The notes: generated by a model not told the origin, from the sequence alone. Shown: positions 29,402 through 38,388, counted from the first letter of the stretch. The stretch is DNA of 64,000 nt from Paraburkholderia caffeinitolerans (GCF_902859945.1 NZ_CADIKL010000030.1:33148-97147), one strand, 5' to 3'. Numbers and translations: made by a program.

Positions 29402-30280
29402 ATGAAACTCAAGTTCACCAAGATGCACGGCGCCGGCAACGACTTCGTCGTGCTCGACGGCTATAGCCAGCCCATCGCGCTCACGCCCGAGCGCGTGCGT
29501 GCGCTCGCCAACCGCCACTTCGGCGTGGGTGCCGACCAGTTGCTGCTGGTCGAAAAGCCCACTATCGAAGGCGTCGACTTCCGATATCGCATCTTCAATT
29601 GCGATGGCGGCGAGGTCGAGCACTGCGGCAACGGTGCGCGCTGCTTCGTGAAATTCGTGCGCGACCGCAAGCTCACCGAAGCCAACCGCGTGCGCGTGCA
29701 AGTGCAGAAAGGCGTGATCACGCTCGTCATGCAGGACAACGGCGAGGTCGTGGTCGACATGGGCAGCCCGGTATTCGAACCGTCGGACGTGCCGTTCAAC
29801 GCAAACGGCCTCGAAGGCCGCCGCGAAGGCAACGACACGCTCTGGCCGCTCGAAGTGAACGGCCAGACGCGCTGGATCTCGGCGGTGTCGATGGGCAATC
29901 CGCACGCGGTGCAGGTGGTCGACGACGCCGAAGCGTTCGCCGTGCTCGCCGACGGCCCCGTGATCGAGGCGCACCCACGCTTTCCGAATAAGGTGAACGC
30001 GGGCTTCATGCAGATCGTCTCGCGCCACGAAGTGCGGCTGCGCGTCTACGAGCGCGGCGCAGGCGAAACGCTCGCGTGCGGCACGGGCGCGTGCGCGGCG
30101 GTGGCGGCCGGCATTCGCCGCGGCCTGCTCGATTCGCCCGTGAAAGTGCATACGCACGGCGGCGCGCTCACGATCGCCTGGGACGGCGCGCGCGACGAAT
30201 CCGCCCCATTGACGATGGCGGGCCCGGCCGCAACCGTCTTCGAAGGCGAGATCGAACTCGCCGACGCGCTGTCGAACTGA
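29402..30280 (+). CDS. dapF: Diaminopimelate epimerase
   Basis: The 292-residue enzyme converts LL- to meso-diaminopimelate for lysine and peptidoglycan synthesis. Both catalytic cysteines are present: Cys75 in VEHCGNGARC and Cys226 in ETLACGTGACA. The N-terminal MKLKFTKMHGAGNDF is the family hallmark. The order dapF-DUF484-xerC is conserved with E. coli. A long perfect inverted repeat follows immediately downstream. Confidence 0.97.
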   Translation: MKLKFTKMHGAGNDFVVLDGYSQPIALTPERVRALANRHFGVGADQLLLVEKPTIEGVDFRYRIFNCDGGEVEHCGNGARCFVKFVRDRKLTEANRVRVQVQKGVITLVMQDNGEVVVDMGSPVFEPSDVPFNANGLEGRREGNDTLWPLEVNGQTRWISAVSMGNPHAVQVVDDAEAFAVLADGPVIEAHPRFPNKVNAGFMQIVSRHEVRLRVYERGAGETLACGTGACAAVAAGIRRGLLDSPVKVHTHGGALTIAWDGARDESAPLTMAGPAATVFEGEIELADALSN

Positions 30281-30304
30281 CCGTTTGCTCTTCGTCGCAG
30301 ATTC

Positions 30305-30360
30305 GTTGCCGGGGTTGCCGCTAGCGCTGTAATTCCGGCGCTAGCGGCAACCCCGGCAAC
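30305..30360. repeat. Perfect 23-bp inverted repeat between dapF and DUF484
   Basis: Arms 30305-30327 and 30338-30360 are perfectly complementary over 23 bases with a ten-base AT-richer loop (TGTAATTCCG). There is no T run, so it is not a canonical terminator. As RNA it would be a very stable hairpin and might be an RNase III site or a partial transcription barrier. Confidence 0.85.
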
Positions 30361-30419
30361 ACCCGAGTCACACAGGCGCGCCCACCGCGCGCCGCCTCTT
30401 CATCGAACGCGCTACCAAC

Positions 30420-31112
30420 ATGAACGATCGCGAAGTCGCCGACTACCTGCTCGCCAATCCCGATTTCTTCGTTGAGCACGCCGAACTGCTGGCAACCATC
30501 AAGCTCGGCAATCCTCACGGCAAGGCGGCCGTGTCCCTGCAAGAGCGCCAGATGGAGATGCTGCGCGAGAAGAACAAGCATCTGGAGCTGCGCCTTTCCG
30601 AATTGCTGCGCTACGGCCACGAAAACGACACCATCGCCGGAAAACTGGTGCATTGGGCGGGCCACGTGCTCGCCGAGCGCGACCCGCATGCGTTGCCGCG
30701 CCTGATCGCGGAGCAGTTGCGTCAAGAATTCGACGTGCCGCAAGCGGCGCTGCGCCTGTGGGATGTGGCCGACGCCTATGCACAAGCGAGCTTCGCGAAG
30801 CATACGAGCGAAGAAGTCCGCCTCTTCGCCAGCAGCCTCGAAGTGCCGTACTGCGGCGCGAACACGGGCTTCGAAGCAGCGCAATGGCTCGATGGCGGCG
30901 AAGGTGCGGAAAACGCGCCGCAGTCGGTGGCGATCATCGCGCTGCGCCGGCGCATGTCCACAGAAGAGCGCGATCCGAGCGGTGAAGCGTTCGGCCTGTT
31001 CGTGCTGGGCTCGCCCGATCCGCGCCGCTTCCACGACGGCATGGCCACCGATTTCCTGCGCAAGGTCGGCACGCTCGCGAGCGCCGGGCTCACGCGGCTG
31101 CTGCCGCATTGA
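30420..31112 (+). CDS. DUF484 family protein
   Basis: A 230-residue DUF484 protein (YigA-like), starting MNDREVADYLLANPDFFVEH, followed by a coiled-coil segment (about residues 38-62) and a GAF-like domain. The family sits between dapF and xerC in many proteobacteria; its role is unknown. It is spaced 43 bases from xerC and 139 bases from dapF, with the inverted repeat in the latter gap. Confidence 0.88.
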   Translation: MNDREVADYLLANPDFFVEHAELLATIKLGNPHGKAAVSLQERQMEMLREKNKHLELRLSELLRYGHENDTIAGKLVHWAGHVLAERDPHALPRLIAEQLRQEFDVPQAALRLWDVADAYAQASFAKHTSEEVRLFASSLEVPYCGANTGFEAAQWLDGGEGAENAPQSVAIIALRRRMSTEERDPSGEAFGLFVLGSPDPRRFHDGMATDFLRKVGTLASAGLTRLLPH

Positions 31113-31155
31113 CGCCGTCAATCCCGCGCACCGCACCCACACTCAAGCCGCAGCC

Positions 31156-32112
31156 GTGAATCCAACCGCCCCGATCGCCGACTATCTCGATGAACTCGAG
31201 CACGTGCGCCGGCTTTCGGCGCACACGCTGCGCGGCTATGCGCACGAGCTCGACGAGCTCAAGAAGCTCGCGAACGGCCGGCCGCTCGAACATGTCACGT
31301 CTGTCGACGTGCGCGGCGCCGCCGTGCGCGCCCATGCGAGCGGCCTCTCGGCGCGCTCGATCGCACACCGGCTCTCGGTCTGGCGCGCGTTTTACCGCTG
31401 GCTCGCGGGCCGCATCGAGCTCGACGCAAATCCGGTGGCGGCGGTGCGCGCGCCCAAGCGCGAGAAGACGCTGCCAAAGGCGCTCTCCGTCGACGACACC
31501 ATGAAGCTCATGGATGCGCCCAGCGCCAGCGCGGCCGCCCAGACCTGCGAAAGCGCCGCCGGCAGCGTAGAGGCGTTGCGCGATCACGCCATGCTCGAAC
31601 TGTTCTACTCGTCGGGGCTGCGCCTCGCTGAACTCGTGGGGCTCGACGCGCGCTACGTGAAACGCGACGGCTACGAATCGGCGGGCTGGTTCAAGCGCGA
31701 CGCCGCCGAAGTAGAAGTGCACGGCAAGGGCGGCCGGCATCGCATCGTGCCCGTCGGCAAAAAGGCGCTGGAAGCGCTCGACGCCTGGCTCGCCGTGCGC
31801 GGAAGCTGGGTCAAGCACGACGACGCTCCGCTGTTCCTCTCCGTGCGCGGCAACCGCATGGCGCCGGGCATCGTGCGCGAACGCGTGAAGCGCGCCGCGC
31901 TCGCCGCCGGCATTCCCGCGAACGTCCATCCTCACGTGCTGCGGCACTCGTTCGCGACGCACCTGCTGCAGTCGAGCGGCGATTTGCGCGCCGTGCAGGA
32001 GCTGCTCGGCCACGCGAGCATCTCGGCCACTCAGGTCTATACGTCGCTCGATTTCCAGCATCTCGCGAAGGTTTACGACACCGCACATCCGCGCGCCAAG
32101 AAGCGCGACTGA
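31156..32112 (+). CDS. xerC: Tyrosine recombinase XerC
   Basis: This 318-residue tyrosine recombinase, with XerD, resolves chromosome dimers at dif. The catalytic residues are recognisable: Arg in SSGLRLAEL, Lys in HGKGGRHR, the HxxR pair in HVLRHSFATHLL, His in LGHASIS and the nucleophile Tyr in QVYTSLDFQHL. The GTG start at 31156 is the first in-frame start that gives the family N-terminus (NPTAPIADYLDELEHVRRLSA). A 12-residue insertion around SASAAAQTCESAAG is slightly longer than in E. coli. Confidence 0.93.
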   Translation: MNPTAPIADYLDELEHVRRLSAHTLRGYAHELDELKKLANGRPLEHVTSVDVRGAAVRAHASGLSARSIAHRLSVWRAFYRWLAGRIELDANPVAAVRAPKREKTLPKALSVDDTMKLMDAPSASAAAQTCESAAGSVEALRDHAMLELFYSSGLRLAELVGLDARYVKRDGYESAGWFKRDAAEVEVHGKGGRHRIVPVGKKALEALDAWLAVRGSWVKHDDAPLFLSVRGNRMAPGIVRERVKRAALAAGIPANVHPHVLRHSFATHLLQSSGDLRAVQELLGHASISATQVYTSLDFQHLAKVYDTAHPRAKKRD

Positions 32113-32189
32113 GCGCGAGCCGTACCTCGCCCTGGCGGGTCATCGCGCCATTGCACATCACCGGGCCTCGCCCTTGTATCGAATCCATC

Positions 32190-33398
32190 ATGAATATCGT
32201 CACTCTCAAGCCGTCGAAAGAAAAATCCCTGCTGCGCCGCCATCCGTGGGTCTACGCCAACGCCATCGAGCGCGTCGAGGGCAAGCCCGCACCCGGCGCG
32301 ACCGTGATCGTGCGCGCGCATGACGGCCGCTTTCTCGCGCGCGCCGCCTATAGCCCGCATTCGCAGATCCGCGCGCGCGTCTGGAGCTTCGACGAGAACG
32401 AACCCATCGACCACGCGTTCTTCAAGCGCCGCGTGCAGCGCGCCGTCGCGCATCGGCAGGCGATGGTGAACGGCACGGGCGCGGTGCGGCTGATCTTCGG
32501 CGAGGCGGACGGCCTGCCTGGCGTGATCGTCGATTACTACAAGGAAGACGTCGCAGGCGAGAACGCGCGCGGCCAGCTCGTCTGCCAATTCATGGCAGCG
32601 GGCGTCGAAGCATGGAAGGAAGCGATCGTCGCGGCGCTCACGGCGGCCACGGGCTGCCCGAACGTGTACGAGCGCTCGGATGTCTCGATCCGCGAAAAGG
32701 AAGGGCTCGAGCAGATCACGGGCCTGCTGGCCGGCGACGAGCCGCCCGAAACCATCGTGGCCAACGAGAACGGCGTGCGCTATCACGTGGACGTGCGCAA
32801 CGGCCACAAGACCGGCTTCTACGTCGATCAGCGCGATAACCGCGCGCTCGTGCAAACCTTCGCGCAAGACCGCGAGGTGCTCAACTGCTTTTGCTACACC
32901 GGCGGCTTCTCGCTCGCGGCGATGAAGGGGGGCGCAAAGCGCGTGGTGTCGATCGATTCGTCGGGCGACGCGCTCGCCACCGCGCAGAAGAACGTTCAGG
33001 CGAATGGCTTCGACGCGGACCGCGCGACCTGGCTCGACGCCGACGCCTTCAAGACGCTGCGCCGCCTGCACGAAGAGGGCGAGCGCTTCGACCTCGTGGT
33101 GCTCGATCCGCCCAAGTTCGCGGCCTCGCGCGAGCATGTGGACCGCGCCGCGCGCGCCTACAAGGACATCAACCTGACCGGCTTTAAGCTGCTGCGCCCG
33201 GGCGGCCTGCTGTTCACGTACTCGTGCTCGGGCGCGATCGATGCGGAGCTGTTCCAGAAGATCGTCGCCGGCGCGGCCGCCGATGCGAAGGTCGATGCGC
33301 GCATTCTCAAGCGCCTTGGCGCGGGCGTCGATCATCCGCTGCTCGCGGCCTTCCCGGAAGGCGAGTATCTGAAGGGACTGCTGCTGCAGGTGCTGTAA
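32190..33398 (+). CDS. rlmI: 23S rRNA (cytosine1962-C5)-methyltransferase RlmI
   Basis: The 402-residue class I SAM-dependent methyltransferase has an N-terminal PUA domain (about residues 1-80), a central EEHAD-like region and a C-terminal Rossmann fold. Visible motifs are FCYTGGFSLAAM (SAM binding), VVLDPPKFAASR (motif IV) and FTYSCSGAID with a Cys. The length and layout match E. coli RlmI/YccW. ATG 32190 is chosen because it starts the PUA domain (MNIVTLKPSKEKSLLRRHPWV). A strong hairpin terminator follows. Confidence 0.88.
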   Translation: MNIVTLKPSKEKSLLRRHPWVYANAIERVEGKPAPGATVIVRAHDGRFLARAAYSPHSQIRARVWSFDENEPIDHAFFKRRVQRAVAHRQAMVNGTGAVRLIFGEADGLPGVIVDYYKEDVAGENARGQLVCQFMAAGVEAWKEAIVAALTAATGCPNVYERSDVSIREKEGLEQITGLLAGDEPPETIVANENGVRYHVDVRNGHKTGFYVDQRDNRALVQTFAQDREVLNCFCYTGGFSLAAMKGGAKRVVSIDSSGDALATAQKNVQANGFDADRATWLDADAFKTLRRLHEEGERFDLVVLDPPKFAASREHVDRAARAYKDINLTGFKLLRPGGLLFTYSCSGAIDAELFQKIVAGAAADAKVDARILKRLGAGVDHPLLAAFPEGEYLKGLLLQVL

Positions 33399-33415
33399 AG
33401 CCCGCGCGGAAAATG

Positions 33416-33454
33416 AAACAGGGTCCCGGCCGGAAGGCCGTGGACCCTGTGTTT
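33416..33454. terminator. Bidirectional terminator between rlmI and the autotransporter gene
   Basis: A 14-bp stem with one bulge (33418-33431 with 33436-33450) is capped by GGAA. T-rich bases follow on both strands (GTTTCG on plus, TTTCATTTT on minus). Confidence 0.75.
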
Positions 33455-33503
33455 CGCTGTGTTGCATTTACCGGCCTTGCGGCCGGCTCGCACTAGCGAG
33501 GCA

Positions 33504-35597
33504 TTACCACTGATAGCCCGCGCCGACCACCACACCGGTGTTGCCGGTCGTGCTGGTGTTCGCCGCCACCTTGCCGACCCACTTGTTGTTGTTGGTCACG
33601 TACGAGATGCCCAGCGCGCCGCCCGTCTGTCCGCCATAACGGCCGCCGGCCATCGCAACCATGATCTTGCCCGGCTGCGTCGGCTGCGGCAGACCCGCGA
33701 CAGCCATCGCCGCCGCCGTGCCGGCGTAGGACCGGCGCAGCACATCATGCACCGAGTCCGATATCGACGAGAGACCCTGGGAGACGCTCTGCGAGACTTG
33801 CTGGTCGGTGTAGCTCTTCGCTTCCTGCTTCGCTTCGTCAAGCTGGTTCACGTTCACGGCGTCGGTGCCTTCGGTACCGGCGGCCACGTTCGTCACCTGA
33901 CGCTCGCTGCCTGCGGCGCCCACCGAGACCGTGTTGGCGCGGTTTGCCACCGAGCCCGCACCCAGCGCGACTGAGTTGTCAGCCGTTGCCGACGAGTTCA
34001 CGCCAACCGCGACCGAATTCATGCCGCTTGCGCTGGCATTCGCTCCCGCCGCCGTTGCATACACACCGGTCGCGCTTGCAGCTTCCGTGTTCTTGTCGCC
34101 ATAGGCGGCGAACAGCGGGTTGCGCGCGGCCTCTGCGAGGTTCGTGGCGTTGGCCACGGCTGCGTTCAGGTTGTCGACGGACGAGTTCAAGCCATCGACG
34201 GCCGAGTTGAGCTGGCCGACGTTGACCGCATCCATATCGGCGACGCCCGCTGCAACGTTGTGAATCGTCGTGCCGCCGGCCACGTTGTTGCCGAGCGTGA
34301 GGTTGCTGTAGTCAGCCGTGCCGTCCGCGTTCTGGTCATACGTCACCGCAACCTTCGCCGAACCGTCCGCCGCGATCAGGCCGGACTTCTTCATCTGCGA
34401 AACGTTCACCGCGTCGGTGTCGGCCGTGCCGGCCGCGACGTTGGTGATCTGGCGTTCAGCGCCTGCCGCGCCCACCGAGACCGTGTTCTCGCGATCCGCC
34501 ACCGAACCTGCGCCCAGCGCCACGGTGTTGTCCGCGCTTGCTGCAGCGTTCGCGCCGAATGCCATCGAGTTGGCCCCGCTCGCCGCAGCGTTCATGCCGA
34601 ATGCCATTGCGCCGACGCCCGAGGCAACAGCCTTCGAGCCCATCGCGACCGAATCGTCGCCCTCGGCGCTTGCGCCGATGCCGGAGGCGAGCGCATTGCT
34701 GCCGCTAGCCGCAGCGTTCGCACCGAATGCCGTCGAACCTGCGCCGGAAGCCGAGGCGTTCGCGCCCATGGCAACCGACTCATCACCTTCGGCGATTGCG
34801 CCGTTGCCCGAAGCGATTGCGTTCTCGCCGGCGGCGGCTGCATTCGCACCCAGTGCGATCGAGCCGTTACCCGATGCCGTCGCGAGCGTGCCCAGCGCGA
34901 TCGAATCGTCGCCGGCTGCCGTAGCGGCGATACCCGATGCGTACGAGCCCTGGCCGCTCGCCACCGCGTTAATGCCGAACGCCGTCGCGCCCGCGCCGCT
35001 AGCAATCGCGCCCCAACCTTGGGCGACCGTACCGAAGCCATTCGCTTGCGCGCCGCAGCCCATGGCGATCGAGTTCATGCCGAACGCCTGCGTTGCAGCC
35101 ACGCCGTTGCCCGTTTCCGTCACGTAGCCAGCGGTCATTGAGCTGAAGCCCTTCATGCCTGCCTGGCCCGCGCCAGCGTTCGTCATGTCGTCATAGCTGG
35201 TCGCCGAATTCTGCACGCCGAAGCCGTAGATACCGCCCTTATAGCTGCTGGCCAACCCATCTCCGTACACCTTCTGCGAATCGACATTGGTGAGCAGGTT
35301 GCAGTCGCCGTCGCCAACGATTGCGATCGAGTTGGACGATGCATTCGCGCCGATGCCACCCGCGCTACCGCCCATGGACGCCGGGCCGGACTGAACCGAC
35401 TTCGAACCGTTGTCCGAGATGGCCACGGACGCGTTTGCTACGTCGGACATTGCGCCCGCCGAAGCGAGGAGTGCACCCGCGAGGAGCATGGCGCCCGACT
35501 TCGCGCGCGCCGGCTTGCCGCGCGCGGCGGTATGTTCCGATGCGGCAACCCACGTACCCAGCACCTTGTTATAAACGCTGCGATAAATCTTGTTCAT
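33504..35597 (-). CDS. YadA-like trimeric autotransporter adhesin
   Basis: A 697-residue type Vc secreted adhesin. It starts with an extended signal peptide (MNKIYRSVYNKVLGTWVAASE; cleavage probably after ANA at residue 56). The passenger is made of YadA-head repeats of about 14 residues, such as SIALGxxAxASG and SVAMGxxAxASG. It contains two neck modules of the type NTVSVGAAGxERQxTNVAAGTxxTDAVN, a short coiled-coil stalk and the four-strand membrane anchor of about 70 residues ending in GAGYQW. The terminal aromatic residue fits outer-membrane assembly. It is probably a surface-attachment protein. Its upstream region is AT-richer than its surroundings. Confidence 0.93.
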   Translation of the reverse strand: MNKIYRSVYNKVLGTWVAASEHTAARGKPARAKSGAMLLAGALLASAGAMSDVANASVAISDNGSKSVQSGPASMGGSAGGIGANASSNSIAIVGDGDCNLLTNVDSQKVYGDGLASSYKGGIYGFGVQNSATSYDDMTNAGAGQAGMKGFSSMTAGYVTETGNGVAATQAFGMNSIAMGCGAQANGFGTVAQGWGAIASGAGATAFGINAVASGQGSYASGIAATAAGDDSIALGTLATASGNGSIALGANAAAAGENAIASGNGAIAEGDESVAMGANASASGAGSTAFGANAAASGSNALASGIGASAEGDDSVAMGSKAVASGVGAMAFGMNAAASGANSMAFGANAAASADNTVALGAGSVADRENTVSVGAAGAERQITNVAAGTADTDAVNVSQMKKSGLIAADGSAKVAVTYDQNADGTADYSNLTLGNNVAGGTTIHNVAAGVADMDAVNVGQLNSAVDGLNSSVDNLNAAVANATNLAEAARNPLFAAYGDKNTEAASATGVYATAAGANASASGMNSVAVGVNSSATADNSVALGAGSVANRANTVSVGAAGSERQVTNVAAGTEGTDAVNVNQLDEAKQEAKSYTDQQVSQSVSQGLSSISDSVHDVLRRSYAGTAAAMAVAGLPQPTQPGKIMVAMAGGRYGGQTGGALGISYVTNNNKWVGKVAANTSTTGNTGVVVGAGYQW

Positions 35598-36145
35598 AGT
35601 GTTCTCAAAATTATTAAATACAAAGCGATGCATCCGGCTTCTCGTTAAATTGAAGCCCGGATATTCGGCCGACTCAAAATCGACCTGCCGATTAACACGA
35701 AAGCCGCCGGATAATTCCGGCGTGACAAGTAGTCAGTATGGAACGGAGGAAGAGTTCACTGGTGACGCCCACTGCTACGAATGCGACTCGATGATATTCA
35801 CGCTAATTAATGCCAGAGAGCATCCCCCTTTTTGGAAATCGCTGTCGATGGATGAATTAAACGTGTTTTGTCGGATCGAATCTTTAGGAGGATTTCTAAA
35901 CTCAAGGATCTGTTGCAGAGATGTGAATCAATAAGACAATCGATTAAATCGAGATAGTCGCCGATTAATAAGATGGCTCGCGTCGGTAGTCATCGCGCCG
36001 CAGCCAGGTTCGGACGGCTGACGCCCGAAGCGCAAGGCCGGCACAAGCGCACGCCGCCCAGATATGTTTCAATACGCCGTTATGTTGTAACGCGCGGCTC
36101 CCGCGCCGCATCCCACCCCGATTCCAGGCACTCAAGGCAGATAGC
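35598..36145. other. AT-richer intergenic region between the adhesin and the GTPase gene
   Basis: No gene is supported. The frame from 35590 to 35934 overlaps the adhesin start region on the other strand and has no SD or known domain. Base composition is clearly more AT-rich than the flanking genes between about 35600 and 35970. A short inverted repeat CGCCGGA/TCCGGCG lies at 35706-35723. The Zur-like box is at 36079-36093. Confidence 0.55.
36079..36093 (+). promoter_or_regulatory. Zur-like box
   Basis: CGTTATGTTGTAACG is an interrupted palindrome (CGTTA/TAACG) that matches the commonly cited Zur core TGTTATATTATAACA at 11 of 15 positions. It lies 52 bases before the start of a COG0523 GTPase gene, a common member of Zur regulons. 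Confidence 0.5.
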
Positions 36146-37228
36146 ATGATTCCCGTTACCATCCTGACCGGCTTTCTCGGCAGCGGCAAAACCACCTTGC
36201 TCAAGCGCGTCCTGAACGAGCAGCACGGCATGAAGATCGCCGTGATCGAGAACGAATTCGGCGAAGAGAACATCGACAACGAAATCCTGGTGCAGGACAG
36301 CCAGGAACAGATCATCCAGATGAGCAACGGCTGCATCTGCTGCACGATCCGCGGCGACCTCGCGCGCGTGCTCGGCGATCTCGCCCAGCAAAAGCGCGAT
36401 GGCAAGCTCGATTTCGACCGCGTGGTGATCGAGACCACCGGCCTCGCGAATCCGGGCCCGGTCGCTCAGACGTTCTTCATGGATAACGAAATCGCCGGCG
36501 AATTCCTGCTCGACGCCATCATCACGCTCGTCGACGCCAAGCACGGCAACCATCAACTCGACGAGCACGAGGTCGTGCAGCGCCAGGTCGGTTTCGCCGA
36601 CCGCCTGTTCGTCACGAAGGCCGATCTCGTCGACGGCAAGGAACTCAACGACCTGCGCCATCGCCTGATGCACATGAACCCGCGCGCGCAAATCCGCGAG
36701 GTGAATTTTGGCGAGGCGGACATCAAGGAAGTGTTCGACCTGCGCGGCTTTAACCTGAATGCCAAGCTCGAGATCGATCCCGACTTCCTCGCCGAAGACG
36801 ATCACGATCATGCGCATCACGACCACGATCATGATCACGCGCATGAGCACGCCGACTGCGACCACGATCACGGCAAGTGCAACCACGAAGGCCACGATCA
36901 CGGCCACCACCATCATCACGCGCACCACGACGACAAGATCAAGTCGTTCGTGTACCGCAGCGACCGTCCGTTTGATCCGAACCGCCTGGAGGACTTCCTC
37001 GGCGGCATCCTGCAGATCTACGGCGAGCGCCTGCTGCGCTACAAGGGCGTGCTCTACATGAAGGGCGTGGACCGCAAGGTGGTGTTCCAGGGCGTGCACC
37101 AGCTGATGGGCAGCGACCTCGCCGCGAAGTGGCTGCCGATCGAAAAGAAGAACAGCAAGATGGTGTTCATCGGCATCGAGCTGCCGCAGGACCTCATCAC
37201 CGACGGCCTCGACGCCTGCCTCGCCTGA
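36146..37228 (+). CDS. COG0523 (CobW/ZNG1/YjiA-like) metal-chaperone GTPase with His-rich segment
   Basis: The 360-residue G3E GTPase has a Walker A GFLGSGKTT at residues 9-17, the metal-binding CxCC motif at Cys63-Cys65-Cys66 (GCICCTI) and a CobW C-terminal domain (about residues 265-355). Between them, residues 220-261 hold 21 His in 42 residues with several Asp, a likely zinc or other metal store. Members of this family move zinc to client proteins during zinc shortage. The Zur-like box upstream fits that role. The gene ends in a strong hairpin and is followed by a DksA that lacks most zinc ligands. Confidence 0.9.
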   Translation: MIPVTILTGFLGSGKTTLLKRVLNEQHGMKIAVIENEFGEENIDNEILVQDSQEQIIQMSNGCICCTIRGDLARVLGDLAQQKRDGKLDFDRVVIETTGLANPGPVAQTFFMDNEIAGEFLLDAIITLVDAKHGNHQLDEHEVVQRQVGFADRLFVTKADLVDGKELNDLRHRLMHMNPRAQIREVNFGEADIKEVFDLRGFNLNAKLEIDPDFLAEDDHDHAHHDHDHDHAHEHADCDHDHGKCNHEGHDHGHHHHHAHHDDKIKSFVYRSDRPFDPNRLEDFLGGILQIYGERLLRYKGVLYMKGVDRKVVFQGVHQLMGSDLAAKWLPIEKKNSKMVFIGIELPQDLITDGLDACLA

Positions 37229-37785
37229 CGCGCAGCGCGGCTACTTCGCCAGCTTGTCTCGCAACGCCCGGCCCATGGCCGGGCGTTGTCGTTTGGCTTG
37301 CACGACGGCGCAAAATCGCCTTTCTCCGCTGCACACGTCAAATAACGTACCCGACCATCGCTTTTTCACGATGGGCGCGTTATATTTTCTGGATATCGAA
37401 CGTTGACGGTAGCCGCCAACATGGGAATTTCCCGCTTGCGGCGCGAGTTTGCGGTTCGGTTACAATACGGCCCCACTGGAAAGAGAGGCGCCCCGGGATT
37501 TCCCTTTTAGCGGATTCCTGCAGGACAAACGCCTCCCCGGCCGCGCATCGCGTCGCAGCGCGCAGCCGGTACGAAATATGCCTCAGGAGCATCTAAAAAC
37601 GGTTTCCAGAGGAGTTCGGCCCCGCAGCGGCGCTTAGGCGTCACGACAGTTCATCGTCCCGTGCTCGCCAACGCGCATATTGGCGCGGTACTGCGCGCGG
37701 TAAAGTGGGAGAAGCCACTGCGGGCAACACAAAAGTGCAGGCAAGATGTGCCAGTTTTGCCTCACTCATTGAAGAAGCAAGCCAG
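37229..37785. other. Gap between the GTPase gene and dksA
   Basis: It holds the terminator at 37262-37288 and then the long upstream region of dksA. A TACAAT (-10-like) at 37461-37466 would give a leader of over 300 bases. No additional gene is supported. Confidence 0.45.
37262..37293 (+). terminator. Terminator-like hairpin after the GTPase gene
   Basis: A perfect 12-bp stem (37262-37273 with 37277-37288) with a three-base loop CAT, followed by TCGTTTGG. The T run is short but the stem is very stable. Confidence 0.7.
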
Positions 37786-38205
37786 ATGACGACGAAACGA
37801 CTCTTGACCGAAGCCGAAATCCTGAAGATGAGCGACAAGGATTACATGAACGAGGATCAGCTCGCCTTCTTCAAGAACCGGCTCGAACAGCTGCAGGCGG
37901 AAATTCTCCGCAATGCGGGCCAGACCACCGAGAATCTGCGCGAAACGGTCATCGTGCCGGATCCGGCCGACCGCGCGACGATCGAAGAAGAGCATGCGCT
38001 CGAACTGCGCACGCGCGACCGAGAGCGCAAGCTGCTGAAGAAGGTGCAGCAATCGATCGCGCGCATCGAATCGGGCGACTACGGTTGGTGCGAGGAAACC
38101 GGCGAGCCGATCGGCATCCCGCGTCTGCTCGCACGCCCGACCGCCACGCTCTCGCTCGAAGCGCAAGAGCGCCGCGAACTGCGCCAGAAGCTGTTCGGCG
38201 ATTGA
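37786..38205 (+). CDS. dksA: RNA polymerase-binding transcription factor DksA, zinc-ligand-poor form
   Basis: This 139-residue DksA binds in the RNA polymerase secondary channel and, with ppGpp, tunes rRNA and amino-acid promoters. The coiled-coil tip residues are kept: Asp59, Asp62 and Ala64 (DPADRA). At the four positions of the C4 zinc finger it has Cys102, Thr105, Ser123 and Ala126 (WCEETGEPIG and TATLSLEAQ), so it should not need structural zinc. This form is seen in other Burkholderia and in alphaproteobacteria. ATG 37786 (MTTKRLL) gives the usual N-terminus. Confidence 0.93.
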   Translation: MTTKRLLTEAEILKMSDKDYMNEDQLAFFKNRLEQLQAEILRNAGQTTENLRETVIVPDPADRATIEEEHALELRTRDRERKLLKKVQQSIARIESGDYGWCEETGEPIGIPRLLARPTATLSLEAQERRELRQKLFGD

Positions 38206-38260
38206 TTGGCTGCCGGCGCCGCCGCGCGGCGGGTGCCGGAGTTTTCTGCCTTCCTTGTCG

Positions 38261-38288
38261 AAGCGCACGGAGTCCCGTGCGCTTTTTT
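38261..38288 (+). terminator. Rho-independent terminator after dksA
   Basis: A perfect 10-bp stem, AAGCGCACGG at 38261-38270 with its complement at 38275-38284, a four-base loop and six T. Confidence 0.92.
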
Positions 38289-38388
38289 ATTTGCGCCTGA
38301 CCTTGTGCAGGCGTTCGCGCCCGACTTTCTCGCACGCCGCTTGTTTCGCACTGACCTTGCGCTTATCTCGATTTCTGCGCCGCGAGCC

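Noticed and set aside
35590..35934. Plus-strand 114-codon frame in the AT-richer region upstream of the adhesin
   Set aside because: It starts inside the adhesin start region on the other strand, has no ribosome-binding site and no known domain. It may be a decayed remnant, but nothing supports that.
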